Positions 52,860 through 61,753 are shown, counted from the first letter of the stretch. The stretch is DNA of 64,000 nucleotides from Pseudomonas vancouverensis (GCF_004348895.1 NZ_RRZK01000028.1:124001-188000); one strand, 5' to 3'. Notes: generated by a model not told the origin, from the letters alone. A program made the numbers and translations.

Positions 52860-55259
52860 CTAAGTCATCTCCCCTTCCACCCGATCCCGCCCGGCCTGCT
52901 TCGCCGCGTAGACCCCCGAGTCAGCGCGCAGCAATAGCGCATCCGCGCCTTCGCCGACGCGCCAACTGGCAATACCGAAACTGGCGGTGACCGTACCCAC
53001 GCCATCGATGGGCGTACTGCGCAGGCCTTGCCAGAGCTGCTGGGCCAGCACATGGGCGTGCTCGCCACTGATGTCCGGGCACAGCACCATGAACTCCTCA
53101 CCGCCCAGGCGACAGAACACATCAGTGCGCCGCAGGCGATGACCAATGCGCTCGCAGACAATGCGCAACACCCGATCCCCCACGGCGTGGCCGTGCAAAT
53201 CGTTGATCCGTTTGAAATGGTCGATGTCGAGCATGATCACCGACAGATCACCTCCGCCACGCTCCACCCGCGCCATTTCACTGGTCAGGCGCTCCTGGAA
53301 GTAGCGACGGTTGTGGATGCCGGTCAGCGAATCCGTCACCGACAGCGCGCGCAGTTCTTCTTCCACCCGCTTCATGTCGGAAATGTCCGAGATGTAGCCG
53401 TGCCAGAGCACACCACCGCCGGGCAACTCCTCAGGCGTTGCCTCGCCACGCACCCAGCGCAGACCACGCAGGGGCAATTGCACCCGGTACTCCTCGCGCC
53501 AGGGGCTGAGATTGTCCGCCGAGGCCTTGATGGAGGCGCGAACCCGGGTGGTGTCCTGGGGATGAATGCGGGTGAAGATCGACTCGGCGTTCATCAGCAG
53601 TACATCCGGCTCCAGCTCGTAGATCTCGCGGATGCCGTCACTGGCGTAGATCACACTGAATCGCCCATCGAACTCCATCTTGAACTGGTAGATGCCACCG
53701 GGCACATGGGCGCTGAGTTTCTTCAACAACAGGTCGCGCGCCGCCAACGCTTCGTGGACCCGCTTGCGCTCGGTGATGTCGATACACACGGCCAGGTGCC
53801 CGACCCACAGGCCTTGCTCGTCCAGCACCGGGGTGGCGAGCATATTGACCATCAGGTGGCTGCCATCACTGCGCACCAGCGTCCATTCGCGCGCCTCGTG
53901 ATCACTCTCAAGATCGCCCTCCACCAACATGGCCTGACAGGTCGGCACCGGTTTGCCATAGCGTGTGCTCAGCTCCGCCGCGCGCGCCACCAGCTCCCGG
54001 GGCAGGTGCAGGTTTTCCAGGGTCATGTGCCCCACCACTTCGGCGCTGGTGTAGCCGAGCATCTGCTCGGCGCCAGCGTTAAAGGTGCTGATGACCCCGC
54101 GCAGGTCCGTGGCAATGATCGCCACCTGGGTCGCCGCATTCAAAACGCCGCGCAACTGGCCGTGGGTGCCGCGCAATTCCTGTTCGCGTTCACGCAGTTC
54201 CTGGGTGCGCAGTTCAACCATTTTCAACGCCCGCTGGCGTTGACTGACCAACACATAAAGCAAGGCGCTGAGCAGTATGCTGAGCAGGCCTCCGAGCACG
54301 ACCAGGCTGCTGACCGAGGAATGATTGGCCTGGACGAAGGCCTCGCTGGGCTGGATATCGACCTGGTAATCATGGTCGGCCAGGCGTAACAGGCGAGTGG
54401 CGGACAAGTCGCTGACCGCCGGCGGATTGGGCGACTCGAACAGCACTTCATGCTGATCGTTGGTGGACAGATCAAGAATGCGCACCGAAAGGGAGTCGCG
54501 ATTGGCTTCCGGCAAGCCGTCCGCCAGCAACTGGCGCATGCTGATCACCGCCATGACATAGCCATAGGGCTTGGTCGCCTGCGCTTCCTGGCTATTGCGC
54601 TGCATCACCGGCGCGACCAGCAGCACGCCCCGGGCATAGGCCGGCTCGATACTGACCAGCGTCATCGGCTGCGAAACAGCCATGCCTCCATGCTGATTGG
54701 CTCGCTCAAGGGTCGCGCGACGCAAAGGCTGCGCCAGCAAGTCGTAGCCGAGGGGTGATCCGAGCTTGCTTTGCGTCTGGCTGTAGAGCACCACCACGTA
54801 CTCGTCGCGCTCACCGGCGAGTTTCAACTGGCCCGCGGCATCGAGTTCACGCAGGGCAAAGCTGCTCAAGCCCTCATCACGCGCACGCTGCTCGAACGCC
54901 GCGCGCTGGTCACGGCTGACCCGTTCAGCGTAGGAGTACGCCTGGGTTCGATAGAGCAAGGGTTTGGTATAGCCGTCGAATTCCGCGCGGGACACCGAAT
55001 CGGAGTTGGCGAAAAAACGTCGCAGGCCATCGAGGCGCTGCTCCTGATCCTGAAATCGTTCTTCGATGCGGCTGTAGCGTTCACTGGCCAACAACTGGAA
55101 GCGTTGGCGCAGTTGATGGTGAAACAGATTCAGCGTCGACCAGGCCAGCAAGCCGGTGAGAACCCCACCGACAAGCAATACCAACAGCGCGACCAGCCAG
55201 GCCGAGACATCTTCGCTGATAAAACCCAGGATCTTGGGGCGCACGGCGTGCAACGACAT
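52860..55259 (-). CDS. CHASE-PAS-PAS-GGDEF diguanylate cyclase
   Basis: About 799 residues from MSLHAVRPKILGFISED; an in-frame ATG at 55304 adds 15 residues, and neither has a strong ribosome site. One membrane helix (about 20-42), a periplasmic CHASE domain (about 65-290), a second helix (about 318-338), two PAS domains (about 370-500 and 510-630), then a GGDEF domain with the intact active site LGGEEFMVL. The inhibitory RxxD site (RRTD) lies five residues upstream of it. It should make c-di-GMP in response to an external signal. Downstream of rlmL, 143 nt away on the same strand. Confidence 0.9.
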   Translation of the reverse strand: MSLHAVRPKILGFISEDVSAWLVALLVLLVGGVLTGLLAWSTLNLFHHQLRQRFQLLASERYSRIEERFQDQEQRLDGLRRFFANSDSVSRAEFDGYTKPLLYRTQAYSYAERVSRDQRAAFEQRARDEGLSSFALRELDAAGQLKLAGERDEYVVVLYSQTQSKLGSPLGYDLLAQPLRRATLERANQHGGMAVSQPMTLVSIEPAYARGVLLVAPVMQRNSQEAQATKPYGYVMAVISMRQLLADGLPEANRDSLSVRILDLSTNDQHEVLFESPNPPAVSDLSATRLLRLADHDYQVDIQPSEAFVQANHSSVSSLVVLGGLLSILLSALLYVLVSQRQRALKMVELRTQELREREQELRGTHGQLRGVLNAATQVAIIATDLRGVISTFNAGAEQMLGYTSAEVVGHMTLENLHLPRELVARAAELSTRYGKPVPTCQAMLVEGDLESDHEAREWTLVRSDGSHLMVNMLATPVLDEQGLWVGHLAVCIDITERKRVHEALAARDLLLKKLSAHVPGGIYQFKMEFDGRFSVIYASDGIREIYELEPDVLLMNAESIFTRIHPQDTTRVRASIKASADNLSPWREEYRVQLPLRGLRWVRGEATPEELPGGGVLWHGYISDISDMKRVEEELRALSVTDSLTGIHNRRYFQERLTSEMARVERGGGDLSVIMLDIDHFKRINDLHGHAVGDRVLRIVCERIGHRLRRTDVFCRLGGEEFMVLCPDISGEHAHVLAQQLWQGLRSTPIDGVGTVTASFGIASWRVGEGADALLLRADSGVYAAKQAGRDRVEGEMT

Positions 55260-55402
55260 AAAACCCAACTCAAAACGCCAGGTGCGGGAAAGCCCTTTGG
55301 CCATGAGTTGAGTTATAGCTATTAGCCACTAATTTGACCAGTACCGGTCGGAGCCAAGAGCCTTTAAAAATCAAGGCTCTGAGGTTCCAACCGATTCAAG
55401 TG

Positions 55403-57673
55403 TCAACGAGCCGTGATTTTCCAGGCGCGGTGGATCTTGGCGTTGCGGGCAAAATCCGGATCAATGGTCTGCGCGGTGATTTCCTCGACCGCATAGCGCT
55501 CGCCCAGATTGGCCTCCAGCTCGAACTTGCGGAAGTTGTTGGAGAAATACAACACGCCGCCGGCCGCCAGGCGCGCCATGGCCAGGTCGATCAGTTGCAC
55601 CTGGTCGCGCTGCACGTCGAACACCCCTTCCATGCGCTTGGAGTTGGAGAACGTTGGCGGGTCGATGAAGATCAGGTCGTACTCGTCGCGACTGGCTTCC
55701 AGCCAGGCCATGACATCACCCTGCTCCAGGCGGTTCTTGTCGGAGAAACCGTTCAGCGACAGGTTGCGACGCGCCCAGTCCAGGTAGGTTTTCGACAAGT
55801 CGACGCTGGTGGTGCTGCGCGCGCCGCCCTTGGCCGCATGCACACTGGCCGTCGCGGTGTAGCAGAACAGGTTGAGGAAGCGCTTGCCCGCCGCCTCTTT
55901 CTGAATGCGCATGCGCATCGGCCGGTGATCGAGGAACAGGCCGGTGTCGAGGTAATCGGTGAGGTTCACCAGCAGTTTCACGCCACCTTCGTTGACCTCG
56001 ACGAATTTGCCCTGCGCAGCCTGGCGCTCGTATTGCTTGGTGCCGCTCTGACGTTCACGGCGCTTGACCACCACGCGGCTCTTGTCGATGTTCAGGGCCT
56101 GGGGAATCGCGGCCAGGGCATCGAACATGCGCGCCGAGGCTTTTGCCGGGTCGATGGATTTTGGCGCGGCATATTCCTGGACATGCACCCAATCCTGGTA
56201 CAGGTCGATGGCCATGGAGTATTCCGGCATGTCGGCATCGTAGACGCGATAGCAATCAATGCCTTCACGCTTGACCCACTTGCCCAGCGCCTTGAGGTTC
56301 TTTTGCAGGCGATTGGCAAACATCTGCCCGCCTTCGCTCAGGCGTGGCAGTTCGACCACAGGCGCGGGCGCCGGGGCCGGTTTGATCGGGTTGCCGTTTT
56401 TGTTGTACTGGCGCTCTTGCGGCTCGCTTGGCGCCTGATCGTAGGCCGCCTGCTCACGTTCGGCCTGACGCTGCTCCGGAGTACGGCGCTCGCCGGTGAC
56501 GAACTGGTCGGGCAGGACCTTGATCAGCAGCAGCTTGCACGGCAAGGCGCCGTTCCAGAACGAATACTGTTTGTGGCTGCGGATGCCCATGCGCTTGCCC
56601 AGGTCCGGTGCGCCGGTAAACACCGCCGCTTCCCAGTTCAGGCAGGCCTGACGCAGGCGTTCGCCGAGGTTCTGGTAGAGGTAGAGCAGGCTCGCCTCGT
56701 CGCCCAGACGCTCGCCATAGGGCGGGTTGCAGATCACCAGGCCTTTCTGGTTCTGATCCGGACGCGGCTCGAAGGTCGCGACTTCGCCCTGATAGATCTT
56801 GATCCATTCGCTCAGGCCGGCACGCTCGACGTTGTTGCGCCCCGGTTGAATCAGGCGCGGGTCGGCTTCGTAGCCACGAATCCACAGCGGTGGCTTGGCC
56901 AGACCGGCCGCGGCACGCTCGGACGCTTCTTCGTGGAGCTTTTTCCACAAGGCCGGCACGTGACCGAGCCAGGCGCTGAAACCCCATTGCTCACGGCGCA
57001 GGTTCGGCGCGATGTCGGCGGCGATCATCGCGGCTTCCACCAGGAAGGTACCGACGCCGCACATCGGGTCGGCCAGAGCGCCGCCTTCAGCGGCAATGCG
57101 TGGCCAGCCGGAACGGATCAGGATGGCTGCCGCGAGGTTTTCCTTCAGCGGCGCCGCACCTTGCTGCAGGCGGTAGCCGCGCTGGTGCAGGCTGTGACCG
57201 GACAGGTCGAGGGACAGGATCGCTTCGCCACGGTCCAGGCGCAGGTGAACGCGCAGGTCGGGATTGAGCTTGTCGATGGAAGGACGATCGCCCTGGGGGG
57301 TGCGCAACTTGTCGACGATGGCGTCCTTGACCTTCAGCGCACCGAAGTGGGTGTTGTCGATGCCCGAGCCATGGCCACTGAATTCGACGGCCAGGGTGCC
57401 GTCGCTGAGCATGTGGTCTTGCCACTCGATATCGAGCACGCCGTGGTACAGGTCTTCGGCATCCTTCATTGCGAAGCGCTTGAGCACCAGCAATACGCGG
57501 TTGGCCAGACGTGACCACAGGCAGAGGCGGTAGGCGGTTTCCATGGTGGCCATGCCACGCACGGCGGAGGTGTGTTCCCGCGCGTCCTCAAGGCCAAGCC
57601 CGACGGCTTCCTCGATGAGCAGGCCTTCAAGGCCTTTAGGGCAAGTGAGGAAGAGTTCGAAACGATCGGACAT
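55403..57673 (-). CDS. rlmL: 23S rRNA G2445-N2 / G2069-N7 dual methyltransferase
   Basis: 756 residues from MSDRFELFLTCPKGLEGLL; the frame extends 12 more codons upstream without support. An N-terminal THUMP domain (about 5-160), then the RlmL methyltransferase with the N2-guanine motif VICNPPYGERLG (about 310), a linker, and the RlmK methyltransferase with FLNLFCYTATASVHAA and FIDPPTFSNSKRM (about 690). The fused RlmKL form matches gamma-proteobacterial proteins. Both marks lie in the peptidyl-transferase half of 23S rRNA. It diverges from rmf. Confidence 0.94.
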   Translation of the reverse strand: MSDRFELFLTCPKGLEGLLIEEAVGLGLEDAREHTSAVRGMATMETAYRLCLWSRLANRVLLVLKRFAMKDAEDLYHGVLDIEWQDHMLSDGTLAVEFSGHGSGIDNTHFGALKVKDAIVDKLRTPQGDRPSIDKLNPDLRVHLRLDRGEAILSLDLSGHSLHQRGYRLQQGAAPLKENLAAAILIRSGWPRIAAEGGALADPMCGVGTFLVEAAMIAADIAPNLRREQWGFSAWLGHVPALWKKLHEEASERAAAGLAKPPLWIRGYEADPRLIQPGRNNVERAGLSEWIKIYQGEVATFEPRPDQNQKGLVICNPPYGERLGDEASLLYLYQNLGERLRQACLNWEAAVFTGAPDLGKRMGIRSHKQYSFWNGALPCKLLLIKVLPDQFVTGERRTPEQRQAEREQAAYDQAPSEPQERQYNKNGNPIKPAPAPAPVVELPRLSEGGQMFANRLQKNLKALGKWVKREGIDCYRVYDADMPEYSMAIDLYQDWVHVQEYAAPKSIDPAKASARMFDALAAIPQALNIDKSRVVVKRRERQSGTKQYERQAAQGKFVEVNEGGVKLLVNLTDYLDTGLFLDHRPMRMRIQKEAAGKRFLNLFCYTATASVHAAKGGARSTTSVDLSKTYLDWARRNLSLNGFSDKNRLEQGDVMAWLEASRDEYDLIFIDPPTFSNSKRMEGVFDVQRDQVQLIDLAMARLAAGGVLYFSNNFRKFELEANLGERYAVEEITAQTIDPDFARNAKIHRAWKITAR

Positions 57674-58071
57674 GGGAATTCCAGAACCTTTGGCTGAGTG
57701 ACCGGGCAACGCATTGCCGGTCCGGTTTTCAATCAGGCGCTTTTCTCGAAGAGCGCCCGCGTGGCACGAAGGTGTGCCGTTCCACCCCTGCTGCCCGGGT
57801 TAAATGAGCTTAGATGCAAGGACAGATAAAAAAGTTGATGCAACAAAATGTCATAAGTCGACCCTTCGTCGAATTGTCCCGCAGCGGCAGGAAACATTCT
57901 CACTAAAGGATTAACCCGCGCATCCCGCGCGGGGGCCGATCATACCGGGCTTTGGTGAAAAAAAATTCATGAATTGCGCCGTTACTTATGGCCATAGCAC
58001 GCTTTTGGTTACGCCCTTATGACAAAACGATCATTCCCTCGGTGTGACTCATTGGTTAGAACTGGAATCAG
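57674..58071. other. Intergenic region between rlmL and rmf
   Basis: With the rmf leader, a 529-bp gap between divergent ribosome-related genes. No credible ORF was found. On the rlmL side there are three hairpins: GGCAA/TTGCC (57705-57718), a 10-bp stem (57736-57757) and GGCAC/GTGCC (57763-57778). A GC stem CCCGCGC / GCGCGGG lies at 57915-57933. An AT-rich stretch follows that probably holds promoters, but I could not identify hexamers with confidence. Confidence 0.5.
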
Positions 58072-58166
58072 GTTGGCGCCGCAATGACGCCAACACCTTG
58101 GCTCGTCACGCCGGCAACGAGCCGCCAACGGCAGAGTTTTTCTGCCAGACCTCCGTTGAGGTCAAC
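58072..58166 (+). promoter_or_regulatory. Structured rmf leader with four successive hairpins
   Basis: Four small stem-loops in a row: GTTGGCG/CGCCAAC (58072-58094), GGCTCGT/ACGAGCC (58100-58123), GGCAGA/TCTGCC (58130-58146) and GTTGA/TCAAC (58155-58166). They end about 37 nt before the rmf ATG. They have no T-runs, so they are more likely mRNA-stability or protein-binding elements than terminators. Confidence 0.6.
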
Positions 58167-58202
58167 GCGATACATACAGTCAACAAGTGAGGGCAATACC
58201 CT

Positions 58203-58418
58203 ATGAGAAGACTTAAGCGTGATCCGTTGGAAAGAGCATTTTTGCGCGGATATCAATATGGCGTAGGTGGTAAATCCCGTGAGCTTTGCCCATTTACTCT
58301 ACCGTCGGTACGTCAAGCCTGGATCAACGGCTGGCGAGAAGGACGCGGCGACAACTGGGACGGTATGACCGGCACTGCGGGAATCCACAGACTCAACGAA
58401 CTTCACGCCGTCGGCTAA
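58203..58418 (+). CDS. rmf: Ribosome modulation factor
   Basis: 71 residues with the family pattern MRRLKRDPLERAFLRGYQYG at the N-terminus, CPFTLPSVRQAWINGWREGR in the centre and an acidic/neutral tail longer than in E. coli (55 residues). Rmf dimerises 70S ribosomes into inactive 100S particles in stationary phase. GTGAGGG lies upstream of the ATG. It has a long structured 5' leader and its own intrinsic terminator, and a REPIN follows. Confidence 0.95.
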   Translation: MRRLKRDPLERAFLRGYQYGVGGKSRELCPFTLPSVRQAWINGWREGRGDNWDGMTGTAGIHRLNELHAVG

Positions 58419-58506
58419 GCACAGGGCACAACACTCCGACACGACAATCTGACTTTGTACTGAATTAACCACGCGCGTCCCATCCGGACGGCGGGCTTCG
58501 GCCCAG

Positions 58507-58532
58507 GGGCTCCTTTGAAGGGGCCCTTTTTT
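58507..58532 (+). terminator. Intrinsic terminator of rmf
   Basis: Eight-pair stem GGGCTCCT / AGGGGCCC (one G-U pair), loop TTGA, then six T residues. Confidence 0.88.
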
Positions 58533-58556
58533 ATGCCTGAGGATTCAAATACAACT

Positions 58557-58647
58557 TGTGGGAGCGAGCTTGCTCGCGATGGCAGCCTTTCAGTCGATAT
58601 CCTCGTTGAATGTTAAACCGCTATCGCGAGCAAGCTCGCTCCCACAG
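58557..58647. repeat. REPIN between rmf and pyrD, opposite orientation
   Basis: Units TTGTGGGAGCGAGCTTGCTC (from 58557) and TATCGCGAGCAAGCTCGCTC (to 58647). Unlike the other pairs, the outward-facing ends are the TGTGGGAG ends, so the doublet is arranged tail-out. Confidence 0.9.
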
Positions 58648-58650
58648 GGT

Positions 58651-59670
58651 TCAGCGCAGCGCGGCGATGGCGTCTACGGACTCGCGAATCAGCGCCGGGC
58701 CTTTGTAGATGAAGCCCGAGTAAATCTGTACCAGGCTCGCACCGGCGGTGATTTTCTCCGCCGCGTGCTTGCCTTCGGTGATACCACCGGCCGCAATGAT
58801 CGGCAGCTTGCCGCCCAGCTCCGAGGCCAGCACCTTCACGGTGTGGGTGCTCTTGTCACGCACCGGCGCACCGGACAGACCGCCCGCCTCGTCAGCATGC
58901 TCCATGCCTTCGACGCCAACACGGCTCAGGGTCGTGTTGGTGGCAATCACCGCATCCATCCCGGTCTCAATCAGCGCCTGCGCGACCTGAGCGGTTTCTT
59001 CATCGGTCATGTCCGGGGCAATCTTGATGGCCAGCGGTACATGCTTGCCATGGCGCAGCGCCAATTCAGCGCGGCGCTCAGCCAGGTCGGCGAGCAGTTG
59101 CTTGAGCGAATCACCGAATTGCAGGCTGCGCAGCCCCGGGGTGTTCGGCGAGCTGACGTTGACCGTCACATAGCTGGCGTGGGCATAAACCTTGTCCAGA
59201 CAGATCAGGTAATCGTCCACGGCACGCTCGACCGGCGTATCGAAGTTCTTGCCGATATTGATGCCCAGCACGCCCTTGTACTTGGCTGCCGCTACGCGGG
59301 CCAGCAGATAGTCCACACCGAGGTTGTTGAAACCCATGCGGTTGATGATCCCCTCGGCTTCCGGCAAGCGGAACAGGCGCGGCTTGGGGTTGCCCGGTTG
59401 TGGACGCGGGGTGATGGTGCCGATTTCGACAAAACCGAAACCCAGCTGGGCAAAGCCGTCGATGGCCGCGCCGTTCTTGTCCAGGCCTGCGGCCAGGCCT
59501 ACCGGGTTCGGGAAATCCAGGCCCATGACGTTCACCGGCTTTTTCGCCGGAGCCTTGCACAACAAGCCGTTGAGCCCCAGACGCCCTCCCGCGCCGATCA
59601 GGTCCAGGGACAGATCGTGAGAGGTTTCCGGAGAGAGTTTGAACAACAACTGACGGGCCAGGCTGTACAT
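58651..59670 (-). CDS. pyrD: Quinone-dependent dihydroorotate dehydrogenase
   Basis: 339 residues, class 2 enzyme. The N-terminal amphipathic helices (MYSLARQLLFKLSPETSHD, 1-19) dock it on the membrane next to ubiquinone. Then FPNPVGLAAGLDKNG, GFVEIGTITPRPQPGNPKPRLFR, VTVNVSSPNTPGL (catalytic Ser region) and the FMN phosphate site IIAAGGITEG .. LVQIYSGFIYKGP. It oxidises dihydroorotate to orotate in pyrimidine synthesis. The stop lies 4 bp from the REPIN. The gene diverges from nasS. Confidence 0.95.
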   Translation of the reverse strand: MYSLARQLLFKLSPETSHDLSLDLIGAGGRLGLNGLLCKAPAKKPVNVMGLDFPNPVGLAAGLDKNGAAIDGFAQLGFGFVEIGTITPRPQPGNPKPRLFRLPEAEGIINRMGFNNLGVDYLLARVAAAKYKGVLGINIGKNFDTPVERAVDDYLICLDKVYAHASYVTVNVSSPNTPGLRSLQFGDSLKQLLADLAERRAELALRHGKHVPLAIKIAPDMTDEETAQVAQALIETGMDAVIATNTTLSRVGVEGMEHADEAGGLSGAPVRDKSTHTVKVLASELGGKLPIIAAGGITEGKHAAEKITAGASLVQIYSGFIYKGPALIRESVDAIAALR

Positions 59671-59764
59671 GGGCGGGTTGGACTCGATTGGCGGCGAATT
59701 GAGATGGCGATTATAGCCGGGCCAAGGCTCGGCAAGCGAGGCACCTTAGCAATTCAAGGTTGAA

Positions 59765-59780
59765 TGGCATATGCCTTGCA
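59765..59780 (+). promoter_or_regulatory. Sigma-54 promoter of nasST
   Basis: TGGCATA-TGCC-TTGCA fits the -24/-12 consensus TGGCACR-N4-TTGCW with one mismatch and exact spacing. It predicts a transcript start at 59791, 108 nt before nasS. The -24 part also forms the palindrome GGCATATGCC. Confidence 0.75.
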
Positions 59781-59796
59781 CTATTCCATGCATCGA

Positions 59797-59822
59797 CACC
59801 CATGCCAACGATGGCGGGGGTG
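59797..59822 (+). promoter_or_regulatory. ANTAR-type hexaloop hairpin in the nasS leader
   Basis: CACCCATGCC - AACGAT - GGCGGGGGTG: ten stem positions with one A/G mismatch and one U-G pair, and a 6-nt loop with A at position 1 and G at position 4, the published signature for ANTAR-domain RNA targets. It begins six nt after the predicted start. Confidence 0.7.
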
Positions 59823-59834
59823 AAAAGACAATGG

Positions 59835-59882
59835 CGTCGTTTCCGGACTGCTCGTTTGTGGGCCGGAGACGACGTTTTTTTT
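59835..59882 (+). terminator. Intrinsic terminator/attenuator in the nasS leader
   Basis: Twelve consecutive pairs (CGTCGTTTCCGG / CCGGAGACGACG, one U-G), a 16-nt loop and eight T residues, ending 16 nt before the nasS ATG. No upstream gene on this strand needs a terminator here, because pyrD points away, so it must act on the nasS transcript. Confidence 0.9.
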
Positions 59883-59898
59883 GTAGGGTGAACACACG

Positions 59899-61110
59899 AT
59901 GAACGAACCGTCAGCCGGTCCCCTGGCCTGGGTCAACGGCAGTGATGCCCCGGAAAAATCCGAAATCAACCTCGGTTTCATGGCCCTGAGTGACTGTGCA
60001 TCGGTGGTGGTCGCCGCCACCCAGGGCTTCGCCCAACCCCATGGGTTGACCCTGAACCTGAAGCGTCAGTCATCCTGGGCCAACATCCGGGACAAACTGG
60101 TCAGCGGCGAACTCGATGCAGCCCACAGCCTGTACGGCCTGATCTATGCCGTTCACTTGGGCATCGGTGGCGTGGGTGCAACCGACATGGCCGTTCTGAT
60201 GGGGCTGAACCAGAACGGCCAAAGCATCAATCTGTCCCGCGACTTGCAAGCGCTGGGCGTGACCAGTCCTGAAGCATTGGATCGGCACGTGCACCACACT
60301 CGCACAAAACTCACCTTCGCCCAGACGTTTCCAACCGGCACCCACGCCATGTGGCTGTATTACTGGCTCGCCAGCCAAGGCATTCACCCGTTGCGCGATG
60401 TCGACAGCGTCGTGGTGCCGCCAACGCAAATGATCGCGCACCTTCAAGCCGGACGTATCGACGGGTTCTGTGCAGGCGAACCCTGGTCTGCGAGCGCCGT
60501 GCAACAGGACCTCGGCTTTACCCTGACCACGACCCAGACCCTCTGGCCCGATCACCCGGAAAAGGTCCTGGGCTGTACCCGCGAATTCGTCGAGCAGTAC
60601 CCGAATACTTCGCGGGCATTGGTCATGGCGGTCCTCGAAGCCAGCCGCTTCATCGAGCAAAGCCGCGAAAATCGCCGCAGTACCGCACAACTGCTCAGCG
60701 CCGCACAGTATCTTGATACGCCATTGGGCTGCGTCGAACCGCGCCTGCTGGGTGATTACACCGACGGCCTCGGCCATCGCTGGCAAGACCCCCACACGCT
60801 GCGTTTACATGGTGGCGGCGAGGTCAACCTGCCCTACCTGTCCGACGGCATGTGGTTCATGACTCAGTTTCGTCGCTGGGGCTTGTTACGCGAAGACCCT
60901 GACTATCTCGCAGTAGCCCGGCAGGTCCAGCAACTTGACCTCTACCGCCAGGCCGCCAGCGCCGTTGGCGTTGTATCGCCGGCCTTTGAAATGCGCAGCA
61001 GTCAGTTGATCGACGGCAAAATCTGGGACGGCTCGAACCCCGCCGGTTATGCCCGCAGCTTCACCTTGCACGCCATGAACGACCGCTCGCCGCGAACCAC
61101 CCACTGCTGA
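59899..61110 (+). CDS. nasS: Nitrate-sensor protein NasS (NrtA/CmpA family, cytoplasmic)
   Basis: 403 residues, nitrate-binding protein fold related to ABC-transporter NrtA/CmpA: LGFMALSDCASVVVAATQGFAQPHGLTL at the N-terminus, then GELDAAHSLYGLIYAVHLGIGG and AGEPWSASAVQQDLGF. It lacks a signal peptide, as expected for the intracellular sensor NasS rather than a transport subunit. In Azotobacter and Paracoccus, NasS holds NasT inactive until nitrate or nitrite binds. AGGGTGA precedes the ATG. nasT follows after 15 nt. Its leader carries a hexaloop hairpin and terminator. Confidence 0.92.
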   Translation: MNEPSAGPLAWVNGSDAPEKSEINLGFMALSDCASVVVAATQGFAQPHGLTLNLKRQSSWANIRDKLVSGELDAAHSLYGLIYAVHLGIGGVGATDMAVLMGLNQNGQSINLSRDLQALGVTSPEALDRHVHHTRTKLTFAQTFPTGTHAMWLYYWLASQGIHPLRDVDSVVVPPTQMIAHLQAGRIDGFCAGEPWSASAVQQDLGFTLTTTQTLWPDHPEKVLGCTREFVEQYPNTSRALVMAVLEASRFIEQSRENRRSTAQLLSAAQYLDTPLGCVEPRLLGDYTDGLGHRWQDPHTLRLHGGGEVNLPYLSDGMWFMTQFRRWGLLREDPDYLAVARQVQQLDLYRQAASAVGVVSPAFEMRSSQLIDGKIWDGSNPAGYARSFTLHAMNDRSPRTTHC

Positions 61111-61125
61111 CAGGAGACCTCGAAT

Positions 61126-61701
61126 ATGCTGCGTATCCTGCTCATCAACGACACGGCAAAGAAAGTCGGACGCCTGAAATCAGCCCTGATCGAGGCCGGT
61201 TTCGAAGTGATCGATGAATCCGGCCTGACCATCGACTTGCCCGAACGCGTAGAAACGGTGCGGCCGGATGTGATTCTGATCGATACCGAGTCACCGGGGC
61301 GCGATGTCATGGAGCAAGTGGTCATGGTGACTCGCGACCAGCCTCGACCGATCGTGATGTTTACGGACGAACACGACCCCGTGGTGATGCGTCAGGCGAT
61401 CAAGTCCGGGGTCAGTGCCTACATTGTCGAAGGCATTCACGCACAGCGCTTGCAGCCGATACTCGACGTGGCCATGGCGCGTTTTGAAAGCGATCAGGCC
61501 TTGCGCGCCCAGTTGCATGCCCGTGATCAGCAATTGGCCGAGCGCAAGCGCATCGAACTGGCCAAGGGTCTGTTGATGAAAATGAAGAACTGCAACGAGG
61601 AAGAGGCCTACACGCTGATGCGCCGCCAGGCGATGAGCCGCCAGCAGAAGCTGATTCAAGTGGCGGAACAGATCATTGCCATGAGCGAGCTGCTGGGCTG
61701 A
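61126..61701 (+). CDS. nasT: ANTAR-domain RNA-binding antiterminator NasT
   Basis: 191 residues. A receiver-like domain (about 1-120) is followed by a C-terminal ANTAR domain of helices (about 130-190: AERKRIELAKGLLMKMKNCNEEEAYTLMRRQAMSRQQK by its ends). ANTAR proteins bind RNA hairpins with a six-base loop and prevent formation of a terminator. NasT released by NasS turns on nitrate assimilation genes. The receiver has the pattern of a pseudo-receiver (LINDTAKKV in place of the usual acidic pair; a central Asp in ILIDTESPG), consistent with control by NasS instead of phosphorylation. Confidence 0.93.
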   Translation: MLRILLINDTAKKVGRLKSALIEAGFEVIDESGLTIDLPERVETVRPDVILIDTESPGRDVMEQVVMVTRDQPRPIVMFTDEHDPVVMRQAIKSGVSAYIVEGIHAQRLQPILDVAMARFESDQALRAQLHARDQQLAERKRIELAKGLLMKMKNCNEEEAYTLMRRQAMSRQQKLIQVAEQIIAMSELLG

Positions 61702-61707
61702 AGTTCA

Positions 61708-61732
61708 GCGGTGGATGCTCCTTCATCTCCGC
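61708..61732 (+). other. Hairpin just after nasT
   Basis: GCGG-T-GGATG / CATCT-CCGC: nine pairs with one bulged T and a loop CTCCTT, starting 7 nt after the nasT stop. No T-run. It may mark the 3' end of nasST mRNA. Confidence 0.5.
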
Positions 61733-61753
61733 GAGCAACTGGGTTGCAAGTGT

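Noticed and set aside
55334..57514. Open frame of about 726 codons antisense to rlmL
   Set aside because: Same reason; its translation is low-complexity and repetitive in His, Gln, Val and Ala, typical of antisense frames.
57762..57777. TGGCACGAAGGTGTGC, resembling a sigma-54 promoter before rmf
   Set aside because: GC is one base too far from GG; sigma-54 does not tolerate this spacing well, and the bases are explained by a hairpin in the rlmL leader.
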